8,223 nucleotides of DNA from Winogradskyella sp. UBA3174 (GTDB lineage Bacteria > Bacteroidota > Bacteroidia > Flavobacteriales > Flavobacteriaceae), in contig NZ_DEXW01000025.1 of the NCBI RefSeq assembly GCF_002364335.1, positions 222,988 through 231,210 on the forward strand, written 5' to 3'. The translations under genes were made by a program, and so were the position numbers. Of this stretch, positions 5,814 through 8,223 are shown one piece after another. Within the stretch, counting starts at the first letter, position 1; each line of letters opens with the position of its first letter. The notes below the pieces were generated by a model that did no database searches, was not told the DNA's origin, and saw only the letters and a program-made list of their open reading frames with translations.

Positions 5814-7298
5814 ATTAAAAACGCTTTCAATACCTAAAGTCTCACTTGTAGCTTTATCAGAAATAATAAAAGCAGTATCCACAGCACTTACAGACCAATA
5901 ATAATTTGTATTTGCTAAGTTTTTAATTGTCCATGAATTACCATTGACTTTGTAAGATGCAATCTCAGAACCATTTTGAGTCGTCCCTACATTTAAAAAA
6001 TAAAATAAACCGTCTGATGGTGTAAAATCGTCAGAAGCATTATCCCAAGTAAATGTTATAGAATCATCAGTATTTATTTGATTCGAAAGATTTGTAGGTA
6101 CATTCGGTTGTGTATTGACCACAGCGATATTGTTTTTATGTAAAACTGATTGAGATACATAAGCAGCATCATCAAAAAAACCAGAAACTAAAATATCCAA
6201 GTCGTTATCATTGTCGTAATCTGACCAAGTCACATTTGTACTTCCACCAAGATTAATAAGACCTTCTTCTACCAAGGTAAAAACCGTGCCGTCGTTTCTA
6301 TAAAGATAAGTAAGGTCATTAAAGTTATTATCTGAACCAGATAATACTAAATCTAAATCACCATCGTTATCATAATCTCCCCAAGCTACTGGCGTTGCAC
6401 CACTTGAATTACCGACGCCTTCTAATACAATATTTGAATCCGTAAACATGCCGTTTCCGTCATTATTATAAATTTTACTTAAGTAATCATAATTAGCATC
6501 ATAACCTGTGAATACTAAATCTAAGTCACCATCATTATCGTAATCTCCAAGCGTTACCCAGCTATCTGCTGTGGCAAAAGGGATTTGACCTGCTGAGAAA
6601 ATACCGTTTACATTATTGAATATTTGAGCATAATTATCGCCGTTTAAATCATAGCCATTAATTATGATATCTAAATCTTCATCTTTATCAATATCTCCAA
6701 ACACAGCATTGCCACCTTGTACTCCTGGTAAATTAGCAATTGCATCAGAGAATGTGCCATTAGTATTATTATAAATTGTGGTACCTCTTCCATTACTCCC
6801 TACTCCTGTAATCAATAGATCCAAATCTCCATCATTATCATAATCACCAAAATCAATAGAACTATAAATGACACCTTCTAACTCTTGTTTTACGATAAAA
6901 ACGCCACTATTATTTTCATAAACGGTCAAGAAAAAAGAGGTGATATCATCATAATTTTGACCAGAGACTACTAAATCCATATCACCATCATAATCAATAT
7001 CTAAAAACTTTACAGCTCCTAAATGGAGACCTTGTACATTAGGCTGTGAAATCAAACTCATTACTCCATTATTATTTTCATAGAAATCTACTTTACTTGT
7101 GTCAGCAAATTCATTAGCATCTGTATCTAAAGCTCCAGAAATAACAAGGTCTTTATCGCCATCATTATCAATATCTGCCCAATCGGACGAAGGGTACCAA
7201 TAATCGTTAAGATTTGTACTTAATTGTGTAAAATTTTGTGCTTCAGTGATATTAAAGGTCAACATTGATAGGATCAATATTTTTGTTATTACTTTCAT
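5553..7298 (-). CDS. Exported FG-GAP/VCBS-repeat protein with FN3-like domain and T9SS type A sorting domain
   Basis: This complete 581-residue protein is predicted to be exported by Sec and then moved across the outer membrane by the type IX system. A signal peptide (residues 1-20) ends NITEA before QNF. Seven repeats of about 50-58 residues follow, each with a calcium-loop motif of the D-x-D-x-D-G type near residues 42, 100, 152, 202, 252, 308 and 360. Examples are DIDNDGDKD and DYDNDGDLD; this predicts a seven-bladed propeller. Repeats 4 (DIDKDEDLD) and 7 (DYDNDNDLD) lack the glycine. Residues about 396-488 look like a fibronectin-III-like domain (FTWDNASDD, NYYWSVSAVD). Residues 496-581 are the sorting domain, with VYPNPS and the ending TTTKKIILK. 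The ATG at 7298 gives the signal peptide. The leader is A-rich without Shine-Dalgarno. The ligand is unknown; adhesion or polymer binding is a guess from the architecture. Confidence 0.9.
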   Translation of the reverse strand: MKVITKILILSMLTFNITEAQNFTQLSTNLNDYWYPSSDWADIDNDGDKDLVISGALDTDANEFADTSKVDFYENNNGVMSLISQPNVQGLHLGAVKFLDIDYDGDMDLVVSGQNYDDITSFFLTVYENNSGVFIVKQELEGVIYSSIDFGDYDNDGDLDLLITGVGSNGRGTTIYNNTNGTFSDAIANLPGVQGGNAVFGDIDKDEDLDIIINGYDLNGDNYAQIFNNVNGIFSAGQIPFATADSWVTLGDYDNDGDLDLVFTGYDANYDYLSKIYNNDGNGMFTDSNIVLEGVGNSSGATPVAWGDYDNDGDLDLVLSGSDNNFNDLTYLYRNDGTVFTLVEEGLINLGGSTNVTWSDYDNDNDLDILVSGFFDDAAYVSQSVLHKNNIAVVNTQPNVPTNLSNQINTDDSITFTWDNASDDFTPSDGLFYFLNVGTTQNGSEIASYKVNGNSWTIKNLANTNYYWSVSAVDTAFIISDKATSETLGIESVFNNLSFSVYPNPSNDKQINLVYDVNTLSSDNNEVSIYSTTGQKVFQNTLSSNLGFQNKLLDLSSLSSGIYMLKFTSGEFTTTKKIILK

Positions 7299-7316
7299 AA
7301 TTTTTGATTTTAGGTT

Positions 7317-7344
7317 AAAAAAAAGGTAGCCTAAGCTACCTTTT
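7317..7344 (-). terminator. Strong terminator hairpin between the two T9SS cargo genes
   Basis: AAAAGGTAGC (7321-7330) pairs with GCTACCTTTT (7335-7344): ten perfect base pairs with a four-base loop. On the minus strand it is followed by a run of T reaching back to 7317. It lies 21 bases after the stop of the HmuY-like gene and about 20 bases before the ATG of the propeller gene. There is thus little room for a separate promoter after it. Confidence 0.85.
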
Positions 7345-7365
7345 CAAATAAATAATCGGTTAAGC

Positions 7366-7626
7366 TTATTTTAGAATTATTTTTTTGGTTGTTGTAAATG
7401 TACCAGACGTAAATTGTAACAGATAGACTCCATCAGAAAGGGAGGATAAATCAAGTGATTTGTTACGAAACCCTTGATTTGAACTCAGTGTAGTTTGAAA
7501 TACTTTTTGACCAGTAGTAGAATAGATTGCGACGTCATTTTTATCTGAACTTAGATCATTCACGTCATAAACTAAGTTAATTTGCTTATCTGTTGATGGA
7601 TTTGGATAAATACCAAAAGACACATT
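7366..7626 (-). repeat. T9SS sorting-domain module, copy 2
   Basis: This is the last 86 codons plus stop of the HmuY-like gene and the partner of 5553-5813. Shared blocks include DKQINLVYDVN, IYSTTGQKVFQ and FTTTKKIILK. The stop codons differ (TAA here, TAG in copy 1), yet the flanking bases beyond them are still similar. Confidence 0.85.
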
Positions 7627-8223
7627 TTTAGAAATATCTTCAATACTCAAAGATGCTGTAACATCCTCATATACAAAGGTTAAATCTCCAGAGCTAGTTC
7701 CTGAAAATTCTGTAAACGTTAATCTATAAATAGTATTATCCGTATATTTTATATAAAAAGCTTTGTCAGAATCGACGACAAAGCCAGTTCCACCAAAAGC
7801 TTTCCAATTATATCCAATTGTATTAATATCGTCCGAAAAAGTTAGGTCTGGGTTTGCATGCATACCACTTGGCTCATCATTTTCCGCAATTTCAATATTT
7901 GGATTATGTAAAACACCAGTAACATTGTAATACTGTCCTGGTGGATTTAAAAAGGTGTCATACTTTCTAAAAACAAAATCCCAATCAGATGACCCTGGTT
8001 CTGCAATAACTTCTGATTCGTTTTGTAAACTGTAATAGTTAAATATATTATTTGGATTATTTGTATTCGGTAGCGATACGTTAGTGTCTGCACTCCACGC
8101 ACTTCCGTCCCAAGACGAAAACTTAAAATTGTATCCGCTTGCATAACTTTCAATAAAGAACTTTTTATAAGACCCATCTATATATTCCAATACAAAAACA
8201 ATATCACCTATGACTGTATTATT
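7366..8223 (-). CDS. HmuY-like exported protein with T9SS type A sorting domain (N-terminus outside window)
   Basis: The frame is open to the right edge, giving 285 residues without a true start; the TTG at 8190 is internal. The visible part begins GDIVFVLEYIDGSYKKFFIE, the end of one repeat-like half. A complete second half follows: SSDWDFVFRKYDT, YYNVTGVLHN, INTIGYNWKAF, KAFYIKYTDNTIYRLTFTEF and SGDLTFVYEDV. The order D-W-D-x-x-F, V-T-G-V-L, I-G-Y-x-W-K and then a strand pair ending in F-T-x-F matches the HmuY-like proteins common in Flavobacteriia. HmuY of Porphyromonas binds haem at the surface, but these relatives are mostly uncharacterised, so haem binding here is not shown. The last 86 residues are a T9SS sorting domain (IYPNPS to KKIILK), predicting export or surface attachment. 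The upstream signal peptide should lie beyond the window. Confidence 0.72.
   Translation of the reverse strand, partial: NNTVIGDIVFVLEYIDGSYKKFFIESYASGYNFKFSSWDGSAWSADTNVSLPNTNNPNNIFNYYSLQNESEVIAEPGSSDWDFVFRKYDTFLNPPGQYYNVTGVLHNPNIEIAENDEPSGMHANPDLTFSDDINTIGYNWKAFGGTGFVVDSDKAFYIKYTDNTIYRLTFTEFSGTSSGDLTFVYEDVTASLSIEDISKNVSFGIYPNPSTDKQINLVYDVNDLSSDKNDVAIYSTTGQKVFQTTLSSNQGFRNKSLDLSSLSDGVYLLQFTSGTFTTTKKIILK

Noticed and set aside
5670..7200. Repetitive D-x-D-x-D-G coding pattern as a DNA tandem repeat or CRISPR-like array
   Set aside because: The periodicity of about 150-170 bases reflects propeller blades at the protein level; the DNA units are diverged, without identical repeats and spacers.
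7947..8177. Minus-strand open frame of 76 codons
   Set aside because: It overlaps the HmuY-like gene in another frame on the same strand and has no protein-like features.

Overview
The window looks like a piece of an AT-rich Bacteroidota chromosome, most likely Flavobacteriaceae. The evidence is two proteins with C-terminal type IX secretion (T9SS) sorting domains, flavobacterial-type protein sequences, A-rich leaders without clear Shine-Dalgarno motifs, and compact two-component iron permease architecture. This placement comes from reading the sequence alone; no database was searched.

Left block (1-2605, + strand): a ferric-iron ABC importer operon. It holds the C-terminal end of a periplasmic Fe(3+)-binding protein, a fused double-domain permease of the FbpB type, and an FbpC-type ATPase. 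The genes are separated by only 3 and 2 bases, so they are almost certainly one transcript. The ATPase is short and lacks the C-terminal regulatory extension common in the family.

Middle block (2606-5500): a gene graveyard. A nearly full-length IMP dehydrogenase (guaB) can be followed from start to stop, but four frameshifts and three in-frame stops break it. A good terminator follows it. Next, on the minus strand and without any long open frame, lies a heavily decayed C-terminal half of polyphosphate kinase (ppk). Head-to-head with it on the plus strand is the C-terminal part of a hydroxymethylglutaryl-CoA lyase, frameshifted and carrying an internal deletion. Both of these genes lost their 5' parts at one shared junction near 5183/5184, as if a single deletion removed the region between two divergent genes. 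Nothing here appears able to make a full-length product.

Right block (5501-8223, - strand): two intact-looking exported proteins. The upstream one (running off the window at 8223) is a HmuY-like protein with a T9SS sorting domain. The downstream one is a 581-residue protein with a signal peptide, seven FG-GAP/VCBS-type repeats (a likely seven-bladed calcium-binding propeller), a fibronectin-III-like domain and a T9SS sorting domain. Their last 86 residues are about 80% identical, and the DNA similarity continues past the stop codons. Each gene is followed by a strong hairpin; the one between them lies only about 20 bases before the second start codon.

No CRISPR array, transposase, tRNA, rRNA or obvious new defence or biosynthetic system is visible. 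The main interest is the coordinated decay of three metabolic genes between intact operons, and the modular tail shared by the two T9SS cargo genes.
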